Assembly (NCBI GenBank): GCA_963565915.1
Contig: OY751486.1
Location: forward strand, 2,976,001 to 3,040,000
Reading direction: 5' to 3'
DNA: 64,000 bases
Source of the DNA: Entoloma clypeatum
Taxonomy: Eukaryota; Basidiomycota; Agaricomycetes; Agaricales; Entolomataceae
Both the position numbers and the translations under genes were made by a program. The notes under the pieces are model-generated. The model was not told the origin of the DNA. It worked only from the letters and a program-made list of their open reading frames with translations, and did not search any database. Numbering within the stretch: the first letter of the stretch is position 1; each line of letters begins with the position of its first letter. Below are positions 32,196-44,251 of the stretch, piece by piece.

Positions 32196-35100
32196 ACGAC
32201 GCTAAGTCGCGACCCTTATCCATTAAACGAACTCGCTTGCCTGGTGCAGTTACAGACAATATAACTTATGTTATCCCTGCAAAGCGAGCCGTTGCGTCAA
32301 CTAAGATTGTCAAGGGAGATAAACCTCCGAAATGACGAGAGATCAAGCTGCAAGCTCAGATCAAAACACGACGAGGACCAAAGGCCATTCAACCCGAGGT
32401 CGATAGCGGATGTGAACGCACATGTATCCATCCCAGAATAGTACGTGAACAGAACCTTCCCACACGTAGAATAAAGCCCATATCAATCCTAAATGCGGAT
32501 GGATCGCCGAACCGACAACAGAAAGCAGAAAAACTTGCCGAAGTTAAGCTGGACTTAGGAACACACCAGGAAACCATGGAAGCAATGGTATTGGACATTG
32601 GGAGAACGGATATGCTTTTGGGACATGACTGGTTGGTGCATCACAACCCTACAATCAATTGGACGACCGGCGCCGTAACATTCAACCGGTGCCCATCAAC
32701 GTGTCAAACCAAACACTCGGATTTCAGGGTTAACCTTAATGATCGCAAACATCGGGTTCGCATGGTGGAAGTACGAGACAAGGACGCACCCAAGAAATCG
32801 AATCAGAAATGGAAGCCCGGAGACCCCATATTGGAAGCAGTTACTCACCACCTCCCACAACCAAACGACCCTCATACGTTGAACGTTTTGCCCATCTTTT
32901 TGAAAAAGAAAACTTTGACAAGATCCCAAAGGAAAGGGAATGGGACCACGGCATCGAACTTACACCGGACGCACCAAAGGAGCTAGGGGGAAACACGTAC
33001 CCTATGACCCAAAAGGAGCAAGAAGAACTGGACGAATTCATCGATGAAGGCCTGGCAACCGGAAAGATCCGACCGTCCAAATCCCCTTATGCATCACCCT
33101 GCTTCTTCATTAACAAGAAAGACAGTTCCAAACGATTGGTACAGGACTATCGCACGGTTAACAAATTCACGGTTAAGGACAAATTCCCACTCCCACGCAT
33201 CAACGACCTCTTGGATGTATTGAAGGACGCAGTCTACTTCAACAAAATGGACATCATGTGGGGATACAACAATGTGCGGATCAAAAAGGGTGACGAATGG
33301 AAAGCCGCCTTCCTGACCAGCCGAGGATTGTTTGAACCATTGGTCATGTTTTTCGGTCTCTGCAATTCCCCGGGAACGTTCTCTCGGATGATGGCCAGCC
33401 TATTCAGGGATCAGATCCGTCGGCGCATCTGTGTGATTTACATGGATGACATAGTGGTTATTGGTAAAACCAAGGAAGAACTCGCCCGGAATACCGAAGA
33501 GATCTTACAGATCCTATCGGACAATGACTTGTTCCTAAAGGAGAAGAAGTGTCTTTGGGAAGTAACGAAATGCCCCATATTGGGATATGTCGTTGGTGAA
33601 GGACGTGTTGAGATGGAAACTGAAAAGGTGGACACAATCCGGAACTGGCGAGTACCCACATCAAAAAAGGAAGTCCAGAGGTTCCTGGGATTTGCCAACT
33701 TTTATCGACGCTTCATTGAAGGATACTCAAACATCGCAAAGCCACTCACGACACTTACGGGAAATACAACATTCACATGGGGACCAGCGGCACAAGAAGC
33801 ATTTGAAGGTCTCATACGGGCAATCACGACAGCACCAGTCTTGGCATTGCCCAAACCGGACGGACAGTTCAGGGTTGAAACCGATGCATCGGGTTATGCG
33901 ATTGGAGCGGTACTCTCACAGAAACAAGACGACAAGTGGCATCCTATCGCATTCTTGTCGCGGACCATGTCCGCGGCCGAACAGAATTACGAGATCTATG
34001 ACAAGGAACTCTTGGCAGTCATGGAAGCACTGAAGGACTGGCGACATTATCTACTTGAAGCCAAGGAACGTTTCGAGATCTTAACCGATCACAAAAACCT
34101 GGAGTATTTCCGGCGTCCTCAGGACCTAAACCAACGACAGAGGCGCTGGAAGATGAAGTTACAAGACTATGACTTCGAATTGCGACATGTACCTGGGAAG
34201 ACGAACACGAAAGCAGACATCCTATCACGTTTACCCTGGTATGAGACGGAACTCGAGCCGCAGGACAGCGACCAAATGCTCAAAGAGGGACTATTCTTGA
34301 AACGATTGGAATCAGAAGATGTGGTACAAATGGAGATGTTCACGGAGGAACAATTCTTTGAAGGGGGTGAAACATCTGATTCCATCAAAATCGGAAACAT
34401 CACAACCATTGAAAACCCATGGATCGCACGCATCAAGGCCTCGAATCGCATGGAGACAGAAGTAGCCCAGGGTCTGAAGAAGAATCCTCACTGGTACCAG
34501 CAGGAAAATGGCATCACCTACGCAGGAGAACGAGTCTATGTTCCACCAGACCCACAATTGCGCCAAGAACTGATGTTTGAAGCGCACGACGCACCAGTGG
34601 CAGGACATCCAGGACAATATCGAACACATGAACTTCTCACTCGCACCTACTGGTGGCCCACCATCTTACATGATGTAAAGAAGTATGTGAAAGGTTGTGA
34701 CACCTGTCAACGCAACAAGATCAGCCGCCAAAGGAGACACGCCCCTCTGCACCCTAATGCCGCGCCAAGTCAACCATGGGAAGACATAGGGATTGACGTA
34801 GTGGGACCGATACCAGAATCTGATGGGAAGAACGCAATTCTGGTCGTCACGGACAGACATTCAAAGATGCTTCATCTCATCCCGACAACCGTGGAACTAT
34901 CGGCTGAAGGATTAGCCAAGATCTATCGGGACCAGATATGGAAACTTCATGGAATTCCCAAGAAGATCATCAGCGATAGGGGACCGCAGTTCGCCGCGAA
35001 GTTTATGGAAATACTTTGCCGCATGTTAGGGATCAAAAGAAATCTGTCCACTGCGTACCATCCACAGACTGATGGACAGGCCGAACGATCGCATCAGGAA

Positions 35101-35841
35101 ACCGAGGTGTTCTTACGAAACTTTGTCAACCATCTACAAGATGATTGGGCGGAATGGATCGCAATCGCAGAATTCCAGTACAATGACAAAGAACATCAAG
35201 CGACAAAGTACACACCATTCTATCTCAACTACGGTCTGCATCCTTGGAAGGGAGAACTTGTGTTGGAAGACACCAATCCGGCAGCAAACGACTTCTTGAA
35301 AAAACTCAAACAGGCACGAGAAGAAGCCAACGCAGCACTGAAACAGGCACAGGATCAGATGAAGAAGACAGTTGACACACGACGAAGCCCGTCTCGGAAC
35401 TACCGCATCGGAGACAAGGTGTGGCTGGAAGGGACTAACATCAGGACTGATCGTCCCTCAAAGAAACTTGACGCCCTCCGACACGGACCGTTCAAAGTCC
35501 TAGAGAAGAAAGGAGCTAGCGCATACCGTCTTGATCTTCCCAAAACCTGGAAAATGATCCACCCTGTGTTCAACGAAACCCTGTTATCGCCATACGAAAC
35601 CCCGAAGTATGCCATTCAGAAAAAGAAACCAGCCCCTGATCCGATCATCGTTGAAGGACAAGAAGAATACCATGTCTCCACGATCCTGGACTCTCGGAAA
35701 TTCCGCGGAAAGATCCAGTACCTTGTCCAATGGGAAGGGTATGGCCCAGAAGAGAACACGTGGGAACCTCGGACTAATGTTCAGAACGCTCAAGACTTGA
35801 TCCGAGACTTTCATCGGCAAAATCCATCGCGTCCACGATAA
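32196..35841 (+). pseudogene. Gypsy-1 pol: protease, RT, RNase H, integrase, chromodomain; broken
   Basis: Compared with the intact frame of Gypsy-2, this copy has TGA for CGA at 32333-32335 and a 4-bp deletion near 32846, both in the protease-RT linker region. Downstream, a 1010-codon frame (32809-35841) is clean: RT with [16 protein letters not shown] and the catalytic YMDDIVV, RNase H ([36 protein letters not shown]), integrase with H-H-C-C zinc finger ([26 protein letters not shown]), the DDE core (GIDVVGP, SDRGPQF, E in [10 protein letters not shown]), and a C-terminal chromodomain ([31 protein letters not shown]). The retroviral-type protease ([12 protein letters not shown]) is upstream of the break. 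The chromodomain would steer integration to marked chromatin. Confidence 0.93.
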
Positions 35842-35958
35842 AAGAACAAACTTTGAGAGCCATTTTCCACATCGACTTCTGTCACATCGAGTTCCCCGCT
35901 CCAACTCTTCTCGCCCAACACGCCGTTCTTCTTATATCTTTCAAACATCATTTCTGCC

Positions 35959-36321
35959 ATGTCCAACATCACCGCCGCCTCTGATTCCGATATCAACCCC
36001 ACCATCACCACCCTCATTGGCGAAGCGCTCTCCATGCGCGACCAGATCCATGCGCTCGAAACCTCCGTCGCCGACATCCTCCACCGGCAGATGCATATCC
36101 GCCTTCATACCCTCTCCGATTTGCCAACCACCCCCACCACTGAGGAGAAGCTCATCCTCAAAAACTATACCAACACCCTTGCTGTCGAGAACCGACGCCT
36201 TCGCCTTGCCGTTCGAGGTTTAGAGTTTGCCACGGCGGTAAATGATGAACTGATAAAGGATTGGGGTAACCGAGTTGACCCTGCCAGGGCCGATCCAAAT
36301 GGCAACGATGGATGGGAGTAG
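35959..36321 (+). CDS. Gypsy-1 ORF3, small conserved coiled-coil-like protein after pol
   Basis: A 120-codon ATG frame starting 117 bp after the pol stop and ending 37 bp before the 3' LTR. It starts MSNITAASDSDINPTITTLI and contains a probable coiled coil with heptad spacing of hydrophobic residues (residues 15-50, with DQIHALETSVADILHRQM) and a second helical stretch (LAVENRRLRLAVRGLEF). No signal peptide, membrane segment or known domain is seen. The same ORF is in Gypsy-2 (38464-38826) and, at about 60 percent identity, in the old Gypsy-3 (45727-46098), with many silent third-base changes. That pattern indicates selection on the protein. Function unknown; an accessory packaging or chaperone-like role is one guess. 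Confidence 0.7.
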   Translation: MSNITAASDSDINPTITTLIGEALSMRDQIHALETSVADILHRQMHIRLHTLSDLPTTPTTEEKLILKNYTNTLAVENRRLRLAVRGLEFATAVNDELIKDWGNRVDPARADPNGNDGWE

Positions 36322-36358
36322 GTAGTCTGTGAGGACACAGACCTTGAGGAGGGGAACA

Positions 36359-36706
36359 TGTTACGGACTAACGACTACGGACGTATATGCTTACTTTTTC
36401 ATTCTTACTCATCGGGCCCCGCTTACCTATATTCTATGACACTCTACTTCCATTAGTATACTTCGCTCCCGCGCTGACTCGCTTTCCGCAGTCGTCTTAC
36501 TCAGACGCACTGCCTTCCGCAGTTATCTTACTCAGATACACTGCCTTGCGCAGCACTGACTCATATGCTATCGCCTATAGTCAGTACCTATATAAACCCT
36601 TTGTACTATAGCTAGATTCCTTAGATTTAGCAATCACATTGCTCTTCGCCTTTCCATCTTCCTGCATACTCTGCCCGAACCTTGGAACGGTTTGTTACGC
36701 ATAACA
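36359..36706 (+). repeat. Gypsy-1 3' LTR
   Basis: Identical to the 5' LTR except at two CpG sites (near 36388 TATATGC for TATACGC, and near 36688 GGAACGG for GGAATGG). It is preceded by a purine tract GAGGAGGGGAACA ending at 36358. Confidence 0.95.
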
Positions 36707-37430
36707 AACGGCCGTCCTGTTGCACAAGGGCTGCATCTCCTGCTCAACCACCTTCCTTTGCGCCCAACGGCTGCGTCTCCTGCCCAACGGCCTCCCCTCA
36801 CATCCAACCACCTTCCGTCGCGCCCAACGACAGCGTCTCTTGCCCAATGGCCTACCTTTGCACCCAACGGCCGTGTCTCCTGCCCAACAGCAATTTCTCG
36901 TGCCAAATGGCCATTCCCCATGCCCAATGACCATCCCCCATGCCCAATGACCATCCCTCATGCCCAACGGCCACGTCTCCTGCCCAACGGCTTCCCCTCG
37001 CGTCCAACCACCTTTCTTCATGCCCAATGGCGGCTCCTCGTGCCCAATGGTGGCTCCTCATGCCCAATGGCTGCCCCTCGTGTCCAACGACCATGCCTCG
37101 GGCCCAATGGCTGCTCCTCCTGCACAACGGCCTCCCCTCCTGCGAAACGGCTACCCCCCGTGTCCAACGACCATGCCTTGGGCACAACGGCTGCTCCTCC
37201 TGCACAACGGCCCCCCCCCCTCCTGCAAAACGGCTGCCCTCTGTGTCCAACAACGCCCCTCATGTCCAACATCTCCTGCCCAACGGCCTCCCCTCGCGTC
37301 CAACCACCTTCCTTCGCGCCCAACGACCGTGTCTCTTGCCCAATGGCCTACCTTTGCAACGGCCACTCCTCCTGCACAATGGCCTCCCCTCCTGTGAAAC
37401 GGCCGCCCCCCATGTCCAACGACTATTATA
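36707..37430. repeat. 20-bp minisatellite, main array (about 36 units)
   Basis: Units of exactly 20 bp start TGCCCAACGG, TGCCCAATGG or TGTCCAACGA, followed by a more variable CCTCCCCTCG-like half. The period holds across most of the array, with a C-run disturbance near 37211. Because 20 is not a multiple of three, six-frame translation gives 60-bp protein repeats open on both strands; these long frames (for example 36692-37513) are artefacts. Confidence 0.92.
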
Positions 37431-37714
37431 TTAGTATAGTGAATCAAATTATTAAAAACCATCATCTACAACTAAAAGTGAACCAACCGAAAATTCCCCA
37501 AAAACAACCCTGAAAGCCCAATCAGGAAAATCCCACATCAGCACCTGTTTTTGACCCACTTAACCCCACCCATCCACAGATTTTAGGCAAGATATCTGTT
37601 TTTTTTGGAACTGCAGGTTCTCGGTGGGTCCATCTGGAAAAAATCATGTAGGGGCCAGATTTCACCTGATTTCCCCATCTGGAACCGTGATCCGATTTTG
37701 ACTGGGGCTAATTC

Positions 37715-37955
37715 TTAGCCTCTCAAGATCTCATGATCCACCATCTGACAGATACAGTTACATTACCCCCCCTGTATTTGACTTGGATGCTCAGTGGTGA
37801 ACTGGAAAATGGAAATCCAAAATATATTATATTGTATTGTATAATCAATATATAATATGTGGCAGGTGTCCATCCCATGCCTAGGGAAACCAAAGAAAAA
37901 CTTACCATTTGAAAGAAGGCATGAGAGATAATTAGCAATAGAAATTATGCAATGA
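37715..37955. other. Flank of hAT-like element up to gap
   Basis: No gene. It does not resemble the Gypsy-3 pol that should flank Gypsy-2, see findings. Confidence 0.5.
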
Positions 37956-38155
37956 NNNNNNNNNNNNNNNNNNNNNNNNNNNNNNNNNNNNNNNNNNNNN
38001 NNNNNNNNNNNNNNNNNNNNNNNNNNNNNNNNNNNNNNNNNNNNNNNNNNNNNNNNNNNNNNNNNNNNNNNNNNNNNNNNNNNNNNNNNNNNNNNNNNNN
38101 NNNNNNNNNNNNNNNNNNNNNNNNNNNNNNNNNNNNNNNNNNNNNNNNNNNNNNN
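37956..38155. other. Assembly gap, 200 N
   Basis: Exactly 200 N; it removes the end of the Gypsy-2 3' LTR and its flank. Confidence 0.99.
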
Positions 38156-38426
38156 ATAGTACAAAGGGTTTATATAGGTACTGACTATAGGCGATAGCAT
38201 ATGAGTCAGTGCTGCGCAAGGCAGTGTATCTGAGTAAGATAACTGCGGAAGGCAGTGCGTCTGAGTAAGACGACTGCGGAATGAGTCAGACCGCTGCGGA
38301 AAGCGAGTCAGTGCGGGAGCGAAGTATACTAAAGGAAATAAAGTATAATACGATATGTGTAAGCGGGGGCCGATAAGTAAAAGTGGAAAAGTAAGCGTAT
38401 ACGTCCGTAGTCGTTAGTCCGTAACA
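38156..38426 (-). repeat. Gypsy-2 3' LTR, truncated by gap
   Basis: 271 bp matching the start of the 44252-44620 LTR; the rest is hidden by the N run. Confidence 0.93.
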
Positions 38427-38463
38427 TGTTCCTCTCCTCAAGGTCTGTGTCCTCACAGACTAC

Positions 38464-38826
38464 CTATTCCCATCCGTCGTTGCCATTCGGATCGGCCCAG
38501 GTAGGGTCAGCTCGGTTCCCCCAGTCCTTTACCAGCTCATCGTTTACCGCCGTGGCAAACTCTAAACCTCGAACGGCGAGGCGAAGGCGTTGATTCTCGA
38601 CGGCAAGGGTGTTGGTATAAGTTTTGAGGATAAGTTTTTCCTCGGCGGTGGGGGTGGTTGGCAAATCGGATAGGGTATGGAGGCGGATATACATCTGCCT
38701 GTGGAGAATGTCGGCAACGGAGGTTTCGAGCGCATGGATTTGATCGCACATAGAGAGCGCTTCGCCAATGAGGGTGGTGATGGTGGGGTTGATATCGGAA
38801 TCAGAGGCGGCGGTGATGTTGGACAT
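38464..38826 (-). CDS. Gypsy-2 ORF3
   Basis: A 120-codon frame, near-identical to Gypsy-1 ORF3, starting MSNITAASDSDINPT. Differences include Arg to Cys at residue 26, His to Tyr at 46 and Arg to Gln in VENQRLRL; the Arg changes fit C to T or G to A at CpG. It follows the intact pol by 117 bp. Function unknown; see the Gypsy-1 copy for the sequence traits. Confidence 0.7.
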   Translation of the reverse strand: MSNITAASDSDINPTITTLIGEALSMCDQIHALETSVADILHRQMYIRLHTLSDLPTTPTAEEKLILKTYTNTLAVENQRLRLAVRGLEFATAVNDELVKDWGNRADPTWADPNGNDGWE

Positions 38827-38943
38827 GGCAGAAATGATGTTTGAAAGATATAAGAAGAACGGCGTGTTGGGCGAGAAGAGTTGGAGCGGGGAACTCGATG
38901 TGACAGAAGTCGATGTGGAAAATGGCTCTCAAAGTTTGTTCTT

Positions 38944-41900
38944 TTATCGTGGACGCAATGGATTTTGCCGATGAAAGTCTCGGATCAAGTCTTGAGCGTT
39001 CTGAACATTAGTCCGAGGTTCCCACGTGTTCTCTTCTGGGCCATACCCTTCCCATTGGACAAGGTACTGGATCTTTCCGCGGAATTTTCGAGAGTCCAGG
39101 ATCGTGGAGACATGGTATTCTTCTCGTCCTTCGACGATGATCGGATCAGGGGCTGGCTTCTTTTTCTGAATGGCATACTTCGGGGTTTCGTATGGCGATA
39201 ACAGGGTTTCGTTGAACACAGGGTGGATCATTTTCCAGGTTTTGGGAAGATCAAGACGGTATGCGCTAGCTCCTTTCTTCTCTAGGACTTTGAACGGTCC
39301 GTGTCGGAGGGCGTCAAGTTTCTTTGAGGGACGATCAGTCCTGATGTTAGTCCCTTCCAGCCACACCTTGTCTCCGATGCGGTAATCCCGAGACGGGCTT
39401 CGTCGTGTGTCAACTGTCTTCTTCATCTGATCCTGTGCCTGTTTCAGTGCTGCGTTGGCTTCTTCTCGTGCCTGTTTGAGTTTTTTCAAGAAGTCGTTTG
39501 CTGCCGGATTGGTGTCTTCCAACACAAGTTCTCCCTTCCAAGGATGCAGACCGTAGTTGAGATAGAATGGTGTGTACTTTGTCGCTTGATGTTCTTTGTC
39601 ATTGTACTGGAATTCTGCGATTGCGATCCATTCCGCCCAATCATCTTGTAGATGGTTGACAAAGTTTCGTAAGAACACCTCGGTTTCCTGATGCGATCGT
39701 TCGGCCTGTCCATCAGTCTGTGGATGGTACGCAGTGGACAGATTTCTTTTGATCCCTAACATGCGGCAAAGTATTTCCATAAACTTCGCGGCGAACTGCG
39801 GTCCCCTATCGCTGATGATCTTCTTGGGAATTCCATGAAGTTTCCATATCTGGTCCCGATAGATCTTGGCTAATCCTTCAGCCGATAGCTCCACGGTTGT
39901 CGGGATGAGATGAAGCATCTTTGAATGTCTGTCCGTGATGACCAGAATTGCGTTCTTCCCATCAGATTCTGGTATCGGTCCCACGACGTCAATCCCTATG
40001 TCTTCCCATGGTTGACTTGGCGCGGCGTTAGGGTGCAGAGGGGCGTGTCTCCTTTGGCGGCTGATCTTGTTGCGTTGACAGGTGTCACAACCTTTCACAT
40101 ACTTCTTTACGTCATGTAGGATGGTGGGCCACCAGTAGGTGCGAGTGAGAAGTTCATGTGTTCGATACTGTCCTGGGTGTCCTGCCACTGGTGCGTCGTG
40201 CGCTTCAAACATCAGTTCTTGGCGCAATTGTGGGTCTGGTGGAACATAGACTCGTTCTCCTGCGTAGGTGATGCCATTTTCCTGCTGGTACCAGTGAGGA
40301 TTCTTCTTCAGACCCTGGGCTACTTCTGTCTCCATGCGATTCGAGGCCTTGATGCGTACGATCCATGGGTTTTCGATGGTTGTGATGTTTCCGATTTTGA
40401 TGGAATCAGATGTTTTACCCCCTTCAAAGAATTGTTCCTCCGTGAACATCTCCATTTGTATCACATCTTCTGATTCCAATCGTTTCAAAAATAGCCCCTC
40501 CTTGAGCATTTGGTCGCTGTCCTGCGGCTCGAGTTCCGTCTCATACCAGGGTAAACGTGACAGGATGTCTGCTTTCGCGTTTGTCTTCCCAGGTACATGT
40601 CGCAATTCGAAGTCATAGTCTTGTAGCTTCATCTTCCAGCGTCTCTGTCGCTGGTTTAGGTCCTGAGGACGCCGGAAATACTCCAGGTTTTTGTGATCGG
40701 TTAAGATCTCGAAACGTTCCTTGGCTTCAAGTAGATAATGTCGCCAGTCCTTCAGTGCTTCCATGACTGCCAAGAGTTCCTTGTCATAGATCTCGTAATT
40801 CTGTTCAGCCGCGGACATGGTCCGCGACAAGAACGCGATAGGATGCCACTTGTCGTCTTGTTTCTGTGAGAGTACCGCTCCAATTGCATAACCCGATGCA
40901 TCGGTTTCGACCCTGAACTGTCCGTCCGGTTTGGGCAATGCCAAGACTGGTGCTGTCGTGATTGCCCGTATGAGACCTTCAAATGCTTCTTGCGCCGCTG
41001 GTCCCCATGTGAATGCTGTATTTCCCGTAAGTGTCGTGAGTGGCTTTGCGATGTTTGAGTATCCTTCAATGAAGCGTCGATAAAAGTTGGCAAATCCCAG
41101 GAACCTCTGGACTTCCTTTTTTGATGTGGGTACTCGCCAGTTCCGGATTGTGTCCACCTTTTCAGTTTCCATCTCGACACGTCCTTCACCAACGACATAT
41201 CCCAATATGGGGCATTTCGTTACTTCCCAAAGACACTTCTTCTCCTTTAGGAACAAGTCATTGTCCGACAGGATCTGCAAGATCTCCTCGGTATTCCGGG
41301 CGAGTTCTTCCTTGGTTTTACCAATAACCACTATGTCATCCATGTAAATCACACAGATGCGCCGACGGATCTGGTCCCTGAATAGGCTGGCCATCATCCG
41401 AGAGAACGTTCCCGGGGAATTGCAGAGACCGAAAAACATGACCAATGGTTCAAACAATCCTCGGCTGGTCAAGAAGGCGGCTTTCCATTCGTCACCCTTT
41501 TTGATCCGCACATTATTGTATCCCCACATGATGTCCATTTTGTTGAAGTAGACTGCGTCCTTCAATACATCCAAGAGGTCGTTGATGCGTGGGAGTGGGA
41601 ATTTGTCCTTAACCGTGAATTTGTTAACCGTGCGATAGTCCTGTACCAATCGTTTGGAACCGTCTTTCTTGTTAATGAAGAAGCAGGGTGATGCATAAGG
41701 GGATTTGGACGGTCGGATCTTTCCGGTTGCCAGGCCTTCATTGATGAATTCGTCCAGTTCTTCTTGCTCCTTTTGGGTCATAGGGTACGTGTTTCCCCCT
41801 AGCTCCTTTGGTGCGTCCGGTGTAAGTTCGATGCCGTGGTCCCATTCCCTTTCCTTTGGGATCTTATCAAAGTTTTCTTTTTCAAAAAGATGGGCAAAAC

Positions 41901-42552
41901 GTTCGACGTATGAGGGTCGTTTGGTTGTGGGAGGTGGTGTGGGAGTAACTGCTTCCAATATGGGGTCTCCGGGCTTCCATTTCTGATTCGATTTCTTGGG
42001 TGCGTCCTTGTCTCGTACTTCCACCATGCGAACCCGATGTTTGCGATCATTAAGGTTAACCCTGAAATCCGAGTGTTTGGTTTGACACGTTGATGGGCAC
42101 CGGTTGAATGTTACGGCGCCGGTCGTCCAATTGATTGTAGGGTTGTGATGCACCAACCAGTCATGTCCCAAAAGCATATCCGTTCTCCCAATGTCCAATA
42201 CCATTGCTTCCATGGTTTCCTGGTGTGTTCCTAAGTCCAGCTTAACTTCGGCAAGTTTTTCTGCTTTCTGTTGTCGGTTCGGCGATCCATCCGCATTTAG
42301 GATTGATATGGGCTTTATTCCACGTGTGGGAAGGTTCTGTTCACGTACTATTCTGGGATGGATACATGTACGTTCACATCCGCTATCGACCTCGGGTCGA
42401 ATGGCCTTTGGTCCTCGTCGTGTTTTGATCTGAGCTTGCAGCTTGATCTCTCGTCGTTTCGGAGGTTTATCTCCCTTGACAATCTTAGTTGACGCAACAG
42501 CTCGCTTTGCAGGGATAACATAAGTTATATTGTCTGTAACTGCACCAGGCAA
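38944..42552 (-). CDS. Gypsy-2 pol polyprotein, intact
   Basis: A clean 1200-codon frame with all domains in order: retropepsin-like protease ([12 protein letters not shown], then MLLGHDWL), reverse transcriptase ([11 protein letters not shown], catalytic YMDDIVV), RNase H ([13 protein letters not shown]), zinc-finger and DDE integrase ([18 protein letters not shown]) and chromodomain ([15 protein letters not shown]). Length is normal for a chromovirus pol. The frame is open upstream of 42552 to about 42606, overlapping the gag stop in the -1 frame, so the true N-terminus depends on how pol is reached. It could in principle act on elements whose own pol is broken, such as Gypsy-1. Confidence 0.95.
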   Translation of the reverse strand: MPGAVTDNITYVIPAKRAVASTKIVKGDKPPKRREIKLQAQIKTRRGPKAIRPEVDSGCERTCIHPRIVREQNLPTRGIKPISILNADGSPNRQQKAEKLAEVKLDLGTHQETMEAMVLDIGRTDMLLGHDWLVHHNPTINWTTGAVTFNRCPSTCQTKHSDFRVNLNDRKHRVRMVEVRDKDAPKKSNQKWKPGDPILEAVTPTPPPTTKRPSYVERFAHLFEKENFDKIPKEREWDHGIELTPDAPKELGGNTYPMTQKEQEELDEFINEGLATGKIRPSKSPYASPCFFINKKDGSKRLVQDYRTVNKFTVKDKFPLPRINDLLDVLKDAVYFNKMDIMWGYNNVRIKKGDEWKAAFLTSRGLFEPLVMFFGLCNSPGTFSRMMASLFRDQIRRRICVIYMDDIVVIGKTKEELARNTEEILQILSDNDLFLKEKKCLWEVTKCPILGYVVGEGRVEMETEKVDTIRNWRVPTSKKEVQRFLGFANFYRRFIEGYSNIAKPLTTLTGNTAFTWGPAAQEAFEGLIRAITTAPVLALPKPDGQFRVETDASGYAIGAVLSQKQDDKWHPIAFLSRTMSAAEQNYEIYDKELLAVMEALKDWRHYLLEAKERFEILTDHKNLEYFRRPQDLNQRQRRWKMKLQDYDFELRHVPGKTNAKADILSRLPWYETELEPQDSDQMLKEGLFLKRLESEDVIQMEMFTEEQFFEGGKTSDSIKIGNITTIENPWIVRIKASNRMETEVAQGLKKNPHWYQQENGITYAGERVYVPPDPQLRQELMFEAHDAPVAGHPGQYRTHELLTRTYWWPTILHDVKKYVKGCDTCQRNKISRQRRHAPLHPNAAPSQPWEDIGIDVVGPIPESDGKNAILVITDRHSKMLHLIPTTVELSAEGLAKIYRDQIWKLHGIPKKIISDRGPQFAAKFMEILCRMLGIKRNLSTAYHPQTDGQAERSHQETEVFLRNFVNHLQDDWAEWIAIAEFQYNDKEHQATKYTPFYLNYGLHPWKGELVLEDTNPAANDFLKKLKQAREEANAALKQAQDQMKKTVDTRRSPSRDYRIGDKVWLEGTNIRTDRPSKKLDALRHGPFKVLEKKGASAYRLDLPKTWKMIHPVFNETLLSPYETPKYAIQKKKPAPDPIIVEGREEYHVSTILDSRKFRGKIQYLVQWEGYGPEENTWEPRTNVQNAQDLIRDFHRQNPLRPR

Positions 42553-42593
42553 GCGGGTTCGTTTAATGGATAAGGGTCGCGACTTAGCGTCGT

Positions 42594-43460
42594 TTAATCG
42601 GACCCTTCGGGAAAATCCTTCTCATCGATCTCTATGGTGATGGTTTCATCGTCATCGGTATCTCCATCAGACACCTTCCTAATCTTTCCAGAGTTCTTCT
42701 TCGGCTTGCAGCAGTTGCGCGCAATATGTCCTTCTTGGTCGCAGTTGAAGCACTTACGACCATCTTTCTTCTTTGGGGCTTTGCAGTCTTTGGCGAGGTG
42801 ACCAAAGCGCTGACAGTTGTAGCAACGGGCTACTCCTGCTTTGTCGATCTCCATGGCTTTGCCTTGACCACCATAAGTGGTGCCCGATCCGGTGCGTGTG
42901 TCGCCACCCCCTCGGATGACTAATGCATGTCCCTCCATCTGTCGTCCCTTGTTTCGGATCTCCTTTGCGTAATCGGTGTACGTCTTGCCATCGGTAGCCA
43001 CTTGTTCAGAAATTCTGCGGTTGACGTTCTTTTCCAGGATGTATTTCCCAGTTTCTTCGCCAAGGTTTGACAGCTTCAGGAGCTCTTCGAATTCGTCCAA
43101 GAATTCATCAATGGTGCGTTTCTCCTGTTTCAGGACTTCGAGTCTCGCCTTGGCCGCTGTTGACTTGTTGGCAATAGAGAATCACGTAGCGATGTCGTCT
43201 GAGAACCCTAGCCAGGTGATGTTTTCGCCATCGGTGGCAAGATCGTCTAACTTGTCACTGGCCCAGTGTTTACCGGACCCTTCCATCATGCGGGATAACA
43301 CCGCCAGGATCTTCTGATCGTCGGACAGGCCCTTCTGGAACCTGATGTATAGTTTGGTGGCTTTCCACCACTCGTCAAAGGTGTGTCTGTCTTTGAACAT
43401 CCCAGGATCTTTGATGATCTTGGATGTATCCATCGTTTGCACTGTCGGTGCTTCTGCCAT
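42594..43460 (-). pseudogene. Gypsy-2 gag with one nonsense codon
   Basis: Same gag as Gypsy-1 but the codon at 43184-43182 is TGA where Gypsy-1 has CGA, cutting the protein within the capsid region (after GFSDDIAT). The frame continues clean to the zinc knuckles (CYNCQRFGHLAKDC; the second has CCKP in place of CRKP just after it). One transition therefore separates it from an open frame. Confidence 0.9.
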
Positions 43461-43462
43461 GT

Positions 43463-44240
43463 CTAGAACCTGCGGAGTAGTAGAGGTGTCGGGTTGTTGG
43501 GATGAAGATGGGGTTCGGGATACAGGTAGGGGTTGAAAACTAGTCCCTGTTCTAGGCGTCTGTTCGGTATCTGATTGCGCGGGGTCAAAAGTAAATTCGT
43601 CAGGGGACTCGTCGGCGGAATCGGTGGCAAAACGTTCGGGGTATTTCCTCTGTAGATCTCTAAGGAATCTCTGTTCCTGCGCGTCTGTTGGTCGCGAGAA
43701 AGGGTCAAGTCTCTCGTTTCGTGCCCAACGGTTGTACTCGGTCTGTTGCTCGTTGGTGGTGAAGTGGGCGTAGATCTGCTGCTTCGAGTAAGACGTGGTG
43801 ATGCGGCTCTGGGACGTCTCAATGTGAGCGTCCTAATCAATCTTCTGATAACGGTTGTCTGGACACCGATAAACTCTCTGATCTCTGTGATCCGACCTGT
43901 CTGAGGTCCTTCTTGAACGTGAAAGCTTTCGAGTTCGTTCTGTCGGGCGTTGTAGCGCGCGATCTGGTGTTGTCGAGCAAGATGGATGCTCTCTGCTATC
44001 TCGCCGTGGGGGCGATGCTCGTCGTTGTCTAGTTCTTCGTCAAGCACCTGCTGTAGGATGCGACGGATCTCCGATTCGATATACTGCTGGATGAGTGTAA
44101 AATCGATACTGTCTCGAGGACTTAGCTCCTCCTGTCGGGCTTCTGGTGAGGCGAATGGGTTACTGGTGAAGTCTTCAAAGAAGCGCGACGTCTTGACTCG
44201 TCTGGTAGTTGCTCTCTTCGCTCTGGGCGAACCTAACGAG
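43463..44240 (-). CDS. Gypsy-2 5' reading frame before gag, no ATG
   Basis: Counterpart of the Gypsy-1 5' frame, with the same overlap and one-base offset to gag. A small difference block is seen near 44150 (reads SNPFASPEARQ here, SNPFSTPEARQ in Gypsy-1). Conservation in both copies suggests it is read, though not how. Confidence 0.4.
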
Positions 44241-44251
44241 ATTTAGCAACT

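Larger units (their letters stand above)
30190..36706 (+). mobile_element. Gypsy-1: full-length chromodomain Ty3/gypsy (chromovirus) element
   Basis: The LTRs are 348 bp (30190-30537 and 36359-36706) with two differences, both C/T at CpG. The 5-bp duplication AACGG flanks it (30185-30189, 36707-36711). The order gag, protease, RT, RNase H, integrase, chromodomain and a small third ORF is seen on the plus strand. Gag is open, but pol has a nonsense codon and a 4-bp deletion, so this copy is probably not autonomous. Its sister is Gypsy-2 in inverted orientation. Confidence 0.95.
29798..37706. mobile_element. hAT-like non-autonomous element containing a minisatellite and Gypsy-1
   Basis: The left end reads CCAGTCAAAATCGGA (29798) and the right end is its inverse (ending GATTTTGACTGGG at 37706). 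An 8-bp direct repeat GCTAATTC flanks them (29790-29797 and 37707-37714), the size made by hAT transposases. Removing Gypsy-1 and its 5-bp duplication leaves about 1.4 kb, half of which is a 20-bp minisatellite. No transposase frame is present. A shorter relative with the same right-hand terminus lies at 47153-47545. Confidence 0.75.

Noticed and set aside
36692..37513. Long open frames on both strands, up to 273 codons
   Set aside because: They are translations of the 20-bp minisatellite, open in nearly all frames, with no start or splice context.
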